The notes under the pieces were generated by a model. The model worked only from the letters and a program-made list of their open reading frames with translations, was not told the origin of the DNA and ran no database searches. Of a stretch of DNA of 64,000 nucleotides, positions 53,504-62,134 are shown piece by piece (position 1 is the stretch's first letter; each line of letters begins with the position of its first letter). A program made the translations under genes and the position numbers. The DNA is from Rhizobium sp. BT03 (GTDB lineage: Bacteria > Pseudomonadota > Alphaproteobacteria > Rhizobiales > Rhizobiaceae): positions 496,001 to 560,000 of the forward strand of contig NZ_CP125641.1 in assembly GCF_030053155.1 (NCBI RefSeq), in the 5' to 3' direction.

Positions 53504-54858
53504 CCGTCGCTTTTACCCGCAGGGACGCCCTCAACGAGCCGCTCGATCTTGCCGGCATCGGCATCGGCCCCTCCAATCTGAGCCTCGCCTGCCTGCTGGA
53601 ATCGGTGCCCGAGGTCCGCAGCCGCTTCTTCGAGCGGCGAGACTCGTTCGACTGGCATCCCGGGATGATGATGCCCGGCGTCGAGCTGCAATCGTCTTTT
53701 CTGAAAGACCTCGTCACCCCGGTCCTGCCGACCAGCCGCTGGTCGTTCGTCTCCTATCTGGTGGCGCATAAGAGACTGTATGCCTTCCTCAATGCCAATT
53801 ACGACGCCGTTCCCCGGCAGGAATTCGCACGTTATCTCGCCTGGGTCGCCAAGGGCGTGGAGGGTTTGCGCTTCGGAACGGAGATCCGCGACGTCGAGCA
53901 CCGCGACGACCGCTTCGTCCTGCGTTTTGACAATGGCCAGGAAGAAGCGCGCAACCTGGTGATCGGCACGGGGTCTTCGCCCTTCGTACCCGACTGGGCA
54001 AAACCCTTCCTGGGTGCCGATTGCTTCCATAACAGCGAAGCGAAATCGCGTATCGGCGATCTTCGCGCCGGCCGCATCGTCGTGGTCGGCGGCGGCCAGA
54101 GCGGCGGCGAGGTCGTGGAAGCCCTGCTTGCCGATCCCGGTTCCATGAGCGAACTGACATGGATCAGCCGGCGGCACAATTTCGAGCCGATCAACGACAC
54201 GCCGTTTTCAAACCAGGTCTTCTCGCCTGAGTATGTGCAGGCCTATCTGAAGCTCGGTGGCGAGCAGAAACAGGCAGCCTTGAAGAACTCGGTCCTGACC
54301 AGCGACGGCCTGTCGATTTCGACGATTCATTCGATCTACCGCCGTCTCTATGCGCTGCGTTATCTCGAGCCGAGCACGCTCAATGCATCTCTGTCGCCAA
54401 GCCGCGACGTGATCCAGATGGAGCGAAACGGCAATGCCTATCGGCTCATCGTCCGAAATCAATTCGACGGCGGGATCGAGGTGCTGCATGCGGATGCGGT
54501 GGTGCTGGCAACCGGCTACCGGTTCCGATTGCCGGATGCGCTCGCCTCGCTGGGGGAACGGATAGCGCTCGACAGAAACGGCTATCCCATGCTCAACGAC
54601 GATTACACGATGCAATGGACAGGCCCGCGGGCAAACCGGCTGCTGGCGCAGAATGCGGGCCGATACTCGCATGGTATCGCCGACTCTCAGCTCAGCCTGA
54701 TGGCCTGGCGCAGCGCGACGATCGTCAATACGCTTCTCGGCCGGCAGCATTTCGACGCGGAACCGGACAATGCGCAACTGGCCTGGGCGACGGAGACGGC
54801 GTCCGCAATGCCGCATCAGCTCCGAGCCGGCTATTCGGACGGCATGCTGTCGTCCTGA
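53500..54858 (+). CDS. vbsO: L-ornithine N5-monooxygenase VbsO
   Basis: Flavin N-hydroxylase of 452 residues, the first step of hydroxamate synthesis. The FAD motif is GIGIGPSNLSLACLLE (about 20-35), with HPGMMMPGVELQSSFLKDLVT (core MMMPGVELQSSFLKDLV) for flavin/substrate contact, the NADPH motif VVGGGQSGGEVVEALL near 190, and the C-terminal D-x3-LATGYRF-like VVLATGYRFRLP. ATGA overlap with vbsS implies coupling. Its last 28 bases overlap the convergent vbsP gene. Confidence 0.92.
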   Translation: MTVAFTRRDALNEPLDLAGIGIGPSNLSLACLLESVPEVRSRFFERRDSFDWHPGMMMPGVELQSSFLKDLVTPVLPTSRWSFVSYLVAHKRLYAFLNANYDAVPRQEFARYLAWVAKGVEGLRFGTEIRDVEHRDDRFVLRFDNGQEEARNLVIGTGSSPFVPDWAKPFLGADCFHNSEAKSRIGDLRAGRIVVVGGGQSGGEVVEALLADPGSMSELTWISRRHNFEPINDTPFSNQVFSPEYVQAYLKLGGEQKQAALKNSVLTSDGLSISTIHSIYRRLYALRYLEPSTLNASLSPSRDVIQMERNGNAYRLIVRNQFDGGIEVLHADAVVLATGYRFRLPDALASLGERIALDRNGYPMLNDDYTMQWTGPRANRLLAQNAGRYSHGIADSQLSLMAWRSATIVNTLLGRQHFDAEPDNAQLAWATETASAMPHQLRAGYSDGMLSS

Positions 54859-55544
54859 AATATCTGTATAGACATGCCGGGGAGCCCGGATTGCGAGCAG
54901 GCAGCCAGCGCCACGACGTGCTGGCTGCCGCTTTCGACCAGACGATGGTGCCATTGGTAGCGATCGTCGCCGAGCATCACAGGGATGCCGTCCTTCCAGG
55001 CGAAAGCGACAGTGCGAGGATCCTCGCGCAGCCCGACGCCGAGCGCCTTCAGATGGCTCTCCTTGAGCGTCCAAAGTTCAACGGCGGCTCGCGCACGTTG
55101 ATGCGCGGGCAGTTCGTCGAGCCAGCGTCGCTCGTCCAAGCTGCAATAGGTGTCCAAAGTCACCTCTTCGATCTTGGTGTCGGCGCGCTCGCAATCTATT
55201 CCGATGCGCTCGCAGCCCGCCGCAACCGCGACCGCCACCAGCCCGTCGGCATTGGACAGGCTGAATTGCGGTCTATCGCGACCCTCAAGGCTTAGCTTGC
55301 CGTGTTCGTCTGCGACCAACACGATCTCACCCGGCAGCGTCCCGGCATGGGCGCTCAACAGGCGCCGTAAGAGATAGCGGCCGGCTATGAACGAGGCTCG
55401 ATCTCGTTCAAACCGATAGGTCGCCGCCCGATCCCTTTCATCCGGTGAGAGCGACTGCATCCAGCGGTCTCGGTCACGTTCGTTCCTGGAATACTGCCAG
55501 AGAGAGATTTCGATACCGGCAGGTTGGCTTTCTGATAGCTGCAT
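54831..55544 (-). CDS. vbsP: 4'-phosphopantetheinyl transferase VbsP (Sfp type)
   Basis: Enzyme of 237 residues that puts phosphopantetheine on the VbsS carrier domain. The conserved motifs are RIGIDCERAD (metal-binding Asp/Glu) and WTLKESHLKALG, typical of Sfp-group enzymes. The ATG at 55544 gives the normal length; the frame is open to 55715 but that extension has no family likeness. No RpoI-type promoter or RirA box was seen upstream, matching the report that vbsP is not iron-regulated. Confidence 0.87.
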   Translation of the reverse strand: MQLSESQPAGIEISLWQYSRNERDRDRWMQSLSPDERDRAATYRFERDRASFIAGRYLLRRLLSAHAGTLPGEIVLVADEHGKLSLEGRDRPQFSLSNADGLVAVAVAAGCERIGIDCERADTKIEEVTLDTYCSLDERRWLDELPAHQRARAAVELWTLKESHLKALGVGLREDPRTVAFAWKDGIPVMLGDDRYQWHHRLVESGSQHVVALAACSQSGLPGMSIQIFQDDSMPSE

Positions 55545-55931
55545 GGATCCAGTATGTGTTCCCAGGGCCGATTGGCAAGCACGCAGCTGCTTGCCGACGT
55601 TGCGGATGGCAGGTAGCGGCGTCCATTCCCTGACAGGTGCCACACAAGTTAATTTCAGGACCTCTTTCGGCTCTGCTCGACGGCCGACGATCGGCGCCGT
55701 GCCGATATCAGCCAAGAGATATTTTCACTCGCGGGGGCTGTTTTTTCCAAGGTTTCCATGAACTTATGGTCGTGTTGTGGCTCTAATTAATCGCAGAAGT
55801 GTCGGTCAGCGCAAGTTTTCTAAAAACGACACCGGCGCCGCCGTTTAGTTAATACTAAATTATTAGATCCGGTGCGAGATTTTGCATCAACCGGAAAGCC
55901 GGTCGTCCCATTTATCTTCGAGGAGACCCGC
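55545..55931. other. Divergent gap with AT-rich palindrome before the chemoreceptor
   Basis: Between vbsP and the chemoreceptor. Most of it on the vbsP side is open frame without family likeness. The AT-rich part near the chemoreceptor contains TTAGT-TAAT-ACTAA (55845-55858), a perfect 5-base-arm inverted repeat that could be an operator or part of a promoter. Nothing else was recognised. Confidence 0.35.
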
Positions 55932-57809
55932 ATGAAGCGCCTCAGTATCAAGCAAGCCCTGATCGTGAAGCTGTCGATCATCAGCTTGTTCATGGTTGGA
56001 CTGTCCTATGTCTCGCTGAGCACGATTTCGACACTCCGTGCCAATACCGAGCAGATAGGGACCTTCTGGATGCAGAGGCTCGTGACCGCGCGCGAAATCA
56101 AGGATAATTTCCTCGAGGTGAAACTGGTCTATGCTCAGTTCCTTCTGGAGGATACAGCGGAGGAACGGACCGTCGCGCGGCAAAAAATCGATGCCGCAGG
56201 CATCGCGCTCGACAAGATTGTCGCCGAATACGAAAAGGGCGTCCGCACCGAGCGAGGGCGCGAACTGATCAATCAGATCAAGCCGGAACTGAGCAAATAT
56301 CGCGGGTTGGCAGATCAAATGATCGCACTTGAAAACAGCGGGAAGACGCCTGACGCAGTCCGTTTCTTCAAGCAAGAGATGGAGCCTCAATCGGCGCTGG
56401 TCGACAAGGGTGTGGGCGATCTGGTTGCTTTCATTCTCAGCCAGGCCGAAGGTTTTGTGGCCGCCAGCGATGGTTCCGCGGCGTCCGCCTTCATGTTGAC
56501 GGCCGCAATTGCAGCGCTGGCCGTGCTGATCGCCATGGCAGGCATCGCGTTTGCAATATTCGGCATCGCCAATCCGATCAAAAGCATCGCCTCCGCCATG
56601 AAGCGTCTGTCGGACGGTGACCTCGATAGCGACATACCTGGTGCCGGCCGCGCCGACGAAGTTGGCGAAATGGCCGGCGCCGTCGAAGTTTTCCGCCAGA
56701 ATGCTCTCAGTGTCGTCAGGCTCGAAGAGGAAGCGGCTGCATCTCGCAGCGAGAGTGAGGCGGTGCGCGCGGCAGCCCAGCAGCGCGCCGAACGTGAAGC
56801 CGAACAATTGCGCTTCGCAACCACGAGCTTGGGTGGAGGCCTTCGGCGGCTTGCAGCCGGCGACATATCCTTTCAGCTTTCTGAGCAATTTGCCGCCGAA
56901 TACGAAAGCTTGCGCGAAGACTTCAACGCTTCGCTCCGGCAATTGGGCACGACGATCGGTGCGGTGCTCCAGACGGTACACAGCATAGATAGCGGTAGCG
57001 GCGAGATCGCATCCGCTGCGCAGGACCTTTCCAAACGTACCGAACAGCAAGCAGCCTCTCTCGAAGAAACGGCTGCAGCCTTGGACGAGATCACCTCGAA
57101 TGTGACGATGGCGTCCAAACGCACCGACGAGGCGCGCAACGTGGCTCTGGAGGCCGATCTCAGCGCCCAGCGATCGGCAACCGTCGTGTCGGAGGCGGAG
57201 CAGGCCATGCGACGCATCGAGGATAGTTCGGAGCAGATATCGAACATCATTGGCGCGATCGATGAGATTGCCTTCCAGACCAACCTCCTGGCGCTGAACG
57301 CCGGCGTTGAAGCTGCCCGTGCGGGTGAGGCCGGCAAAGGTTTTGCCGTGGTCGCACAAGAAGTCCGTGAGCTTGCCCAGCGCGCTGCTCACGCAGCCAA
57401 GGAGATCAAAGGCTTCATCCAGAAGTCGTCGACGGACGTCAAAAATGGCGTCAAACTGGTTCTCGAAACCGGCACGTCGCTGAAAGCGATTGGCGAGCAC
57501 GTCGTACAGATCAACCAGCTCATGGATGCGATTGCCACCTCGGCGCGTGAGCAATCGACCGGACTTGCCGAGATCAACACCGCCGTCAATCACATGGACC
57601 AGGCGACCCAGCAAAATGCGGCGATGGTCGAACAGTCGACGGCCGCCGCCGCCTCTCTGTCCTCCGAGGCCGGCCGCCTGCGGCATCTGGTCAATCAATT
57701 TCAATTGGAGGGCGACAGAAGCACGGCGGGCGTGGAGCACGGCAGCCGGGGCTTCGACGGCGATGCGCCCATCCGGCTGGTCGCTCCGCGGCGTGCGATG
57801 CAAAGATGA
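55932..57809 (+). CDS. Methyl-accepting chemotaxis protein
   Basis: Chemoreceptor of 625 residues with an N-terminal membrane helix, a four-helix-bundle-like periplasmic domain (MQRLVTAREIKDNFLEVKL, core TAREIKDNFLEVKL), a second membrane helix near 187-215, HAMP (NPIKSIASAMKRLSDGDLD) and a long signalling coil with the conserved hairpin [20 protein letters not shown] near residue 450. No terminal CheR-binding pentapeptide. GAGGAG precedes the ATG at 55932. It is paralogous to the receptor at 1.8 kb. Its closeness to the siderophore genes may be coincidental. Confidence 0.9.
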   Translation: MKRLSIKQALIVKLSIISLFMVGLSYVSLSTISTLRANTEQIGTFWMQRLVTAREIKDNFLEVKLVYAQFLLEDTAEERTVARQKIDAAGIALDKIVAEYEKGVRTERGRELINQIKPELSKYRGLADQMIALENSGKTPDAVRFFKQEMEPQSALVDKGVGDLVAFILSQAEGFVAASDGSAASAFMLTAAIAALAVLIAMAGIAFAIFGIANPIKSIASAMKRLSDGDLDSDIPGAGRADEVGEMAGAVEVFRQNALSVVRLEEEAAASRSESEAVRAAAQQRAEREAEQLRFATTSLGGGLRRLAAGDISFQLSEQFAAEYESLREDFNASLRQLGTTIGAVLQTVHSIDSGSGEIASAAQDLSKRTEQQAASLEETAAALDEITSNVTMASKRTDEARNVALEADLSAQRSATVVSEAEQAMRRIEDSSEQISNIIGAIDEIAFQTNLLALNAGVEAARAGEAGKGFAVVAQEVRELAQRAAHAAKEIKGFIQKSSTDVKNGVKLVLETGTSLKAIGEHVVQINQLMDAIATSAREQSTGLAEINTAVNHMDQATQQNAAMVEQSTAAAASLSSEAGRLRHLVNQFQLEGDRSTAGVEHGSRGFDGDAPIRLVAPRRAMQR

Positions 57810-57874
57810 AGCCGCTGGCGGCGCAATGACGCGCTACAAGAATGCCCCTGTCGGCCTGGCGTGTAGCAAAGGAT

Positions 57875-58519
57875 CTACCAGCGCAGCAGGCGAGGGCCGG
57901 TGGCGGCGCCGAGCGCGCCGGTGAGCAGGATGCCGAGGGAATACCAGATCAGCACGAAGGGCATGCCGTTCTCGGTGCAGAACCACGAATAGACCCAGGC
58001 GCCGGCCGCTCCCGCGGCAATGCCGGCGACGAAGCCCGTCAACCGCAAGTCCGAGGGTGCCGCCTGGCGCAACGCCCAGACGGCGCCGGCATAGACGGGC
58101 AGGGCAAAGCTGAGGATCAGCCACGGGCAATGGAGCGCCGAGGAGCCGAGGATCAGCACCGGATAAGTGTCGGTCGGGGCCATCATCAGCTGGGCGGCTG
58201 CAGCCGCCGTCATGGCGGCGAAGATTAAGGCAAGCAGGCCGAAAAAGCGGCCCTCGGATCCGTCGGGGCGGGAAAGCCGATAGACGGCGAGGAAGGCGGT
58301 TACGGCAATCAGCGCATTATAGGCGGATTTGATCCAGAAGACCGGCAGCATCAGTACTTCAGGCATATCGACCCGCGGACCGAGAATGGCCAGCATCAAC
58401 AGCAGCGACAGCCCGAGCGCCGGCACGATGCCGAGCGCGAAGCGCCGCCGCAGCGCATTGCGCGGCACCGGCTTCAGGTCGCTTGCCAGGCGTTCGACGA
58501 TATCGTCCGTCTTTGTCAC
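57875..58519 (-). CDS. NrsF/DUF1109 membrane anti-sigma factor
   Basis: Inner-membrane protein of 214 residues with six predicted helices and the NrsF (DUF1109) pattern. Two cysteines, Cys131 (ALHCPW) and Cys181 (SWFCTENG), sit in the positions of the conserved pair needed for stress sensing in the Bradyrhizobium homologue OsrA. The GTG start overlaps the sigma gene stop by four bases. It should hold the sigma factor at the membrane until oxidants or metals act. Confidence 0.85.
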   Translation of the reverse strand: MTKTDDIVERLASDLKPVPRNALRRRFALGIVPALGLSLLLMLAILGPRVDMPEVLMLPVFWIKSAYNALIAVTAFLAVYRLSRPDGSEGRFFGLLALIFAAMTAAAAAQLMMAPTDTYPVLILGSSALHCPWLILSFALPVYAGAVWALRQAAPSDLRLTGFVAGIAAGAAGAWVYSWFCTENGMPFVLIWYSLGILLTGALGAATGPRLLRW

Positions 58520-59064
58520 GATGCGCCTCGCAATCTCTCTGCGAGCGCCTTCAGCGCCCGGTGGATGCCGACCTTCACCGCCGATTCGGACTGGCCGGTG
58601 CGGCTTGCGGCGTCGGCGACCGACTGGCCTTCCAATTTCACCTGGCGGATCAGCTCGCGCTGTCTCGGTGACAGCCCACTGAGTAACCGCTCGACATCCA
58701 TGCGGGCCGTCAGCGTATCCTCGCTGAAGTCGCTTTCGATCTCCTCGCCAAGCTCGGTCTCGGCTAGCCTGCGTCCGCCGCGGCCGCGATGGTGGTCGAT
58801 CAGCTTGTAGCGGGCGATCGAGAAGAACCAGGCCGTGAACGGTCTTTCCCGGTCATAGGTGGATCGGCGCGAATGCAGTGCCAGCAATGTCTCCTGGACC
58901 AGGTCTTCCATATCCGCTTTCGTCGCCGCAGCCATCCTGCGGCTGTAATAGCCGACAAGCAATAGGCGCAAGGCCGTGAGCAAACGCCGATAGGCTGCCT
59001 CGTCCCCGTCAAGGGAGAGAAGCATCAATGCTTTCAGGGCTTCTTCCGAATGGGCGGTTGTCAT
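58516..59064 (-). CDS. ECF sigma factor of the SigF/EcfF type
   Basis: Sigma factor of 182 residues. Region 2 is in ADMEDLVQETLLALHSRRSTYD (core MEDLVQETLLALH) and WFFSIARYKLIDHHR, region 4 in LSPRQRELIRQVKLEGQSVADAASRTGQSESAVKVGIHRALK (core GQSVADAASRTGQSES). The ATG at 59064 is preferred: a GTAACC...CGAAT promoter just upstream would start the mRNA after the alternative TTG at 59097. The adjacent anti-sigma and the divergent operon with a matching promoter define its likely regulon. Confidence 0.85.
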   Translation of the reverse strand: MTTAHSEEALKALMLLSLDGDEAAYRRLLTALRLLLVGYYSRRMAAATKADMEDLVQETLLALHSRRSTYDRERPFTAWFFSIARYKLIDHHRGRGGRRLAETELGEEIESDFSEDTLTARMDVERLLSGLSPRQRELIRQVKLEGQSVADAASRTGQSESAVKVGIHRALKALAERLRGAS

Positions 59065-59079
59065 GCTGTCGAAGAGTTC

Positions 59080-59105
59080 ATTCGCAGAAAGCGGCAATCG
59101 GTTAC
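59080..59105 (-). promoter_or_regulatory. Predicted SigF-type autoregulatory promoter
   Basis: GTAACC (59105-59100), 15 bases, then CGAAT (59084-59080) on the minus strand, close to the SigF consensus GTAACC-N16-CGAA known from Caulobacter. It faces the sigma factor gene. Confidence 0.6.
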
Positions 59106-59160
59106 AGGGAAGATCAAAAATAATGCCGTCATCACAGCCCTATCACATGCGCGTGAGGCT

Positions 59161-59187
59161 GTAACGCATTCCGGCGCTCCGCCGAAT
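59161..59187 (+). promoter_or_regulatory. Predicted SigF-type promoter of the MXKDX/cytochrome operon
   Basis: GTAAC, 17 bases, then CGAAT, about 60 bases before the MXKDX peptide gene and divergent from the sigma factor's own promoter. Confidence 0.6.
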
Positions 59188-59248
59188 AGCCAAATGTGAG
59201 CCGTCGGCAGGCCGCCGGCGGACACGGATCCATTTTCAGGAGAGTTCC

Positions 59249-59497
59249 ATGACCAAGCTTTTTTCCAGCCTTGCAGCCTGCACCTTCGCCATCGGGCTTT
59301 CGCTTGCCGGCGTCGCATCGGCTGAGGACGCGATGAAGTCCGATGCGATGAAGAAGGACACTATGGAGAGCAGCAAGATGTCGAAGGATGCCATGAAGAC
59401 GTCGGGCACCAAGACGGACTGCATGCACAAGGCCGGCATGGAAAAGGACGCGATGAAAAAGGCCGACATGATGAAGAGCTGCGACGCGATGAAATAA
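59249..59497 (+). CDS. Secreted pentapeptide MXKDX-repeat protein
   Basis: Exported peptide of 82 residues. A signal peptide (TKLFSSLAACTFAIGLSLAG, cleavage near ASA) is followed by repeats of the form M-K-x-D-A/T, ending with a CMHKAGMEKDAMKKADMM stretch and a last SCDAMK. Met- and Cys-rich repeats suggest metal binding or scavenging of oxidants, but no activity is established. GGAG lies before the ATG. First gene after the SigF-type promoter. Confidence 0.85.
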   Translation: MTKLFSSLAACTFAIGLSLAGVASAEDAMKSDAMKKDTMESSKMSKDAMKTSGTKTDCMHKAGMEKDAMKKADMMKSCDAMK

Positions 59498-59584
59498 GCG
59501 TTCGCGTCTGCGCGGCCGCCGAAACCTTATCCGCGGCGGTCGCGTCTTCTTCTCTCGAAACGTCCATCCATTCGGAGAATGATC

Positions 59585-60427
59585 ATGGCGACGATCGATG
59601 CCCGTGCGAAAACCGGGCGCATGCTCATCTACCGCCACAGCCTTGCCGTCCGCCTGTCGCATTGGCTGAACGTGCTATGCCTCACCGTGCTGCTGTTCAG
59701 CGGCCTGCAGATATTCAATGCGCATCCGGCGCTCTACTGGGGCCAGTACGGCGCCGACAACGATCCGTCCTTTATCTCCATGGAAGCTGCCGAAGACGGC
59801 GACCACGTGAAAGGATTGACGCATGTCGGTTCGTTCACCTTCGATACGACAGGTTTCCTTGGTGTCTCCAATGTCGACGGCGAGGCGACAGCAAGAGGTT
59901 TTCCAAGCTGGCTTACGGTTCCCAGCTATCAGGATCTGTCGACCGGCCGGCGCTGGCATTTCTTTTTCGCCTGGCTCTTCGTCTTCAACGGCATCGTCTA
60001 TCTCCTCTATGGGCTGATCAGCCGGCATTTCCGCCGGGATCTCGCCCCTGAAAGCAAGGAACTGACGCTCGCCCATCTCGGTCACGAGGTCGCCAATCAT
60101 GCCCGGCTGCGTTTTCCGAAAGGAGCTGAGGCACGCCACTACAACACTTTGCAGAAGCTGACCTATCTCGCGGTCATCTTTCTGCTGTTGCCGTTGATGG
60201 TTGCGACGGGACTGACGATGTCGCCGGGCTTCAATGCCGTGGCGCCCTGGCTGCTCGATATTTTCGGCGGACGGCAATCGGCCCGCACCCTGCATTTTCT
60301 CACGGCCTTTTCGCTCGTCGCCTTCGTCGTGGTGCATGTCGCGATGGTGATCCTGTCGGGTGTGTTCAACAATCTGCGCTCGATGATCACCGGCTATTAC
60401 GCGATCGAACAGGGAGATGAACAATGA
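59585..60427 (+). CDS. Cytochrome b561-like membrane protein
   Basis: Di-haem inner-membrane cytochrome of 280 residues with four main helices. Candidate haem ligands are the histidines in VRLSHWLNVL, RRWHFFFAWLF, LHFLTAF and VVVHVAMV. A long periplasmic insert follows the first helix. It probably passes quinol electrons to the molybdopterin enzyme encoded next, whose start overlaps its stop by four bases. The ATG at 59585 has GGAG at a better distance than the ATG at 59579. Confidence 0.87.
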   Translation: MATIDARAKTGRMLIYRHSLAVRLSHWLNVLCLTVLLFSGLQIFNAHPALYWGQYGADNDPSFISMEAAEDGDHVKGLTHVGSFTFDTTGFLGVSNVDGEATARGFPSWLTVPSYQDLSTGRRWHFFFAWLFVFNGIVYLLYGLISRHFRRDLAPESKELTLAHLGHEVANHARLRFPKGAEARHYNTLQKLTYLAVIFLLLPLMVATGLTMSPGFNAVAPWLLDIFGGRQSARTLHFLTAFSLVAFVVVHVAMVILSGVFNNLRSMITGYYAIEQGDEQ

Positions 60428-61200
60428 GCCGCCTGATCACCCGCCGCCGCTTCCTGATCGGCTCCACCCTGACCGCCTCCGCACTGGGATTGAGCGGCTG
60501 CGACGCATTGGTCGAGAGCGACCGGACGAAGTCGGTCCTGAAGGTCGCCGAGGGCTTCAGCATGAAGACGCAGCGCTTCCTGCTCGGCGACAACGCGCTC
60601 GCCCGTGAATTCAGTGAGGCGGATCTCTCGCCGGTCTTTCGCTCGAACGGCACCAGCATGCCCGACAACCCGCAATATCTCGACTGGATGAGCCGGCAGT
60701 TCTCGACCTGGAGGCTTGATGTCGGCGGGCTTGTGGAAAAACCGGCTCAGCTCTCGCTCGCGCAGTTGAAGGCGATGCCGTCGCGCAGCCAGATCACCCG
60801 GCACGACTGCGTCGAAGGCTGGAGCGCGATCGGTAAATGGACGGGTCTGCCACTCGGCGCCTTGCTGCAATCGGTCGGGCTCAAGCCCGAGGCTCGTTAC
60901 ATCGTGTTCCACTGCGCCGATGAATACGAAAAGACGCTGGATGGCACCGGCTGGTATTATGAGAGTATCGATCTGGTCGATGCCTTCCATCCGCAGACGA
61001 TCCTTGCTTATTCGATGAACGGACGCGACCTGGAAGTGGCGCATGGAGCGCCGCTGAGGCTGAGGGTCGAGCGGCAGCTCGGTTACAAACAGGCGAAATA
61101 TCTGACCCGCATCGAAGCGGTCGCCGATCTCGGCCGGCTTTATGGCGGCAATGGCGGCTTCTGGGAAGATCGCGGCTATGAATGGTATGCCGGCATATAG
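60424..61200 (+). CDS. Sulfite-oxidase-type molybdopterin oxidoreductase (MsrP-like)
   Basis: Periplasmic molybdoenzyme of 258 residues. A twin-arginine signal (TRRRFLIGS) also contains a possible lipobox (LSGC). The oxidoreductase molybdopterin domain carries the Mo-ligand Cys in TRHDCVEGWSAIGKW, and APLRLRVERQLGYKQAK is the usual pterin-binding end. With the b561-like partner it recalls MsrPQ, which repairs oxidised methionine in the periplasm, consistent with control by an oxidant-sensing sigma factor. The true substrate is not shown. Confidence 0.87.
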   Translation: MSRLITRRRFLIGSTLTASALGLSGCDALVESDRTKSVLKVAEGFSMKTQRFLLGDNALAREFSEADLSPVFRSNGTSMPDNPQYLDWMSRQFSTWRLDVGGLVEKPAQLSLAQLKAMPSRSQITRHDCVEGWSAIGKWTGLPLGALLQSVGLKPEARYIVFHCADEYEKTLDGTGWYYESIDLVDAFHPQTILAYSMNGRDLEVAHGAPLRLRVERQLGYKQAKYLTRIEAVADLGRLYGGNGGFWEDRGYEWYAGI

Positions 61201-61298
61201 GGTGCGGGCAGACCCGGCCCACCAGGCTCAGGCTCTCCTGTTTAAGTTTTATGCGGCGGATTGACGCACAACTCCGGCGATGATACCTATGCCTCAAT

Positions 61299-61317
61299 TG
61301 GTCAGGCCAGTTGACCA
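61299..61317. promoter_or_regulatory. Candidate GntR operator before the TRAP operon
   Basis: TGGTCA and TGACCA are perfect inverted arms seven bases apart, with an overlapping TGGTCAGGCCA near-palindrome of the FadR type (TGGT-N3-ACCA). It lies about 36 bases before the GntR start. Confidence 0.45.
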
Positions 61318-61352
61318 GATGCGCGCTTGAGGAGAAGCCGCGGGGAGGCACA

Positions 61353-62111
61353 ATGTTTTCGCCTGTTGAATCACGCCGCCTGTACAGGCAGGTGGCGGAC
61401 CAGATTCGTTTGATGATATCAAGCGGCGAGCTTGCCGTCGGCCAGCGGCTGCCGGCCGAACGTGACCTGGCGGAGCAGCTGTCGGTGTCGCGCCCGACCG
61501 TCCGCGAAGCGCTGATCGTCCTGGAGGTCGAAGGCCTCGTCAACATCCGCATGGGATCCGGCATCTATGTCGTGCGCCAGCATGCCGCGACTGCGGCAGG
61601 GAGCGAGCGCGAGCCGGTGGAAGGGCCTTTCGAGCTGCTGCAGGCGCGCGCCATCATCGAATGCGCCATTGCCGAGGAAGCTGCGGGCTGCGCCGGTCCG
61701 GAAGGCATCGCCCTGCTCGACGACGCGCTGACGCGCATGAGCGGCGGCGTCAACGATGCGAGCACGGTGCTTGCTGCCGATCGCGCCTTCCACACCGGCA
61801 TTGCCGCCATCGTCGGCAATGCAACACTGATCCGGGTGACGGGTGAGATGTTCGACATGCGCATGACGCCTTATTTCGCCAAGCTCGCCAGCCACTTCGA
61901 GGGGCCGGGAACATGGCGCAGCGCCGTCGACGAGCATCGGGCCATTCGCGACGCGATTGCATCAGGCGATGGAGCGGGCGCCAAGGCGGCCATGCGCGCT
62001 CATCTCGCCCTATCGCAGAAGAGGTTTTCCGAAAGCTTCGGGGAGGAGTTTTCGGGAGAGGAGGAGCGCGGCCGCCAAAAGCGGCCCGCGAAAGGAACTG
62101 CCAAGATTTAA
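61353..62111 (+). CDS. GntR-family regulator (FadR/FCD subfamily) of the TRAP operon
   Basis: Regulator of 252 residues with the FadR-type winged helix (LPAERDLAEQLSVSRPTVREAL, core DLAEQLSVSRPTVREA) and an FCD ligand domain (AADRAFHTGIAAIVGN and WRSAVDEHRAIRDAI carry likely metal ligands). GGAGG precedes the ATG at 61353. It is 23 bases upstream of the TRAP binding protein gene, so it probably controls uptake of the TRAP substrate. Confidence 0.88.
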   Translation: MFSPVESRRLYRQVADQIRLMISSGELAVGQRLPAERDLAEQLSVSRPTVREALIVLEVEGLVNIRMGSGIYVVRQHAATAAGSEREPVEGPFELLQARAIIECAIAEEAAGCAGPEGIALLDDALTRMSGGVNDASTVLAADRAFHTGIAAIVGNATLIRVTGEMFDMRMTPYFAKLASHFEGPGTWRSAVDEHRAIRDAIASGDGAGAKAAMRAHLALSQKRFSESFGEEFSGEEERGRQKRPAKGTAKI

Positions 62112-62134
62112 CCCGAGCTCGGGAGGAGAGAGCG

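Noticed and set aside
55887..57803. 638-residue open frame opposite the chemoreceptor
   Set aside because: Antisense shadow; the sense frame has all chemoreceptor domains.
59330..59497. Tandem DNA repeat in the MXKDX gene considered as a possible satellite
   Set aside because: The periodicity comes from the repeated amino-acid pattern and the frame has a proper signal peptide and ribosome site, so it is coding.
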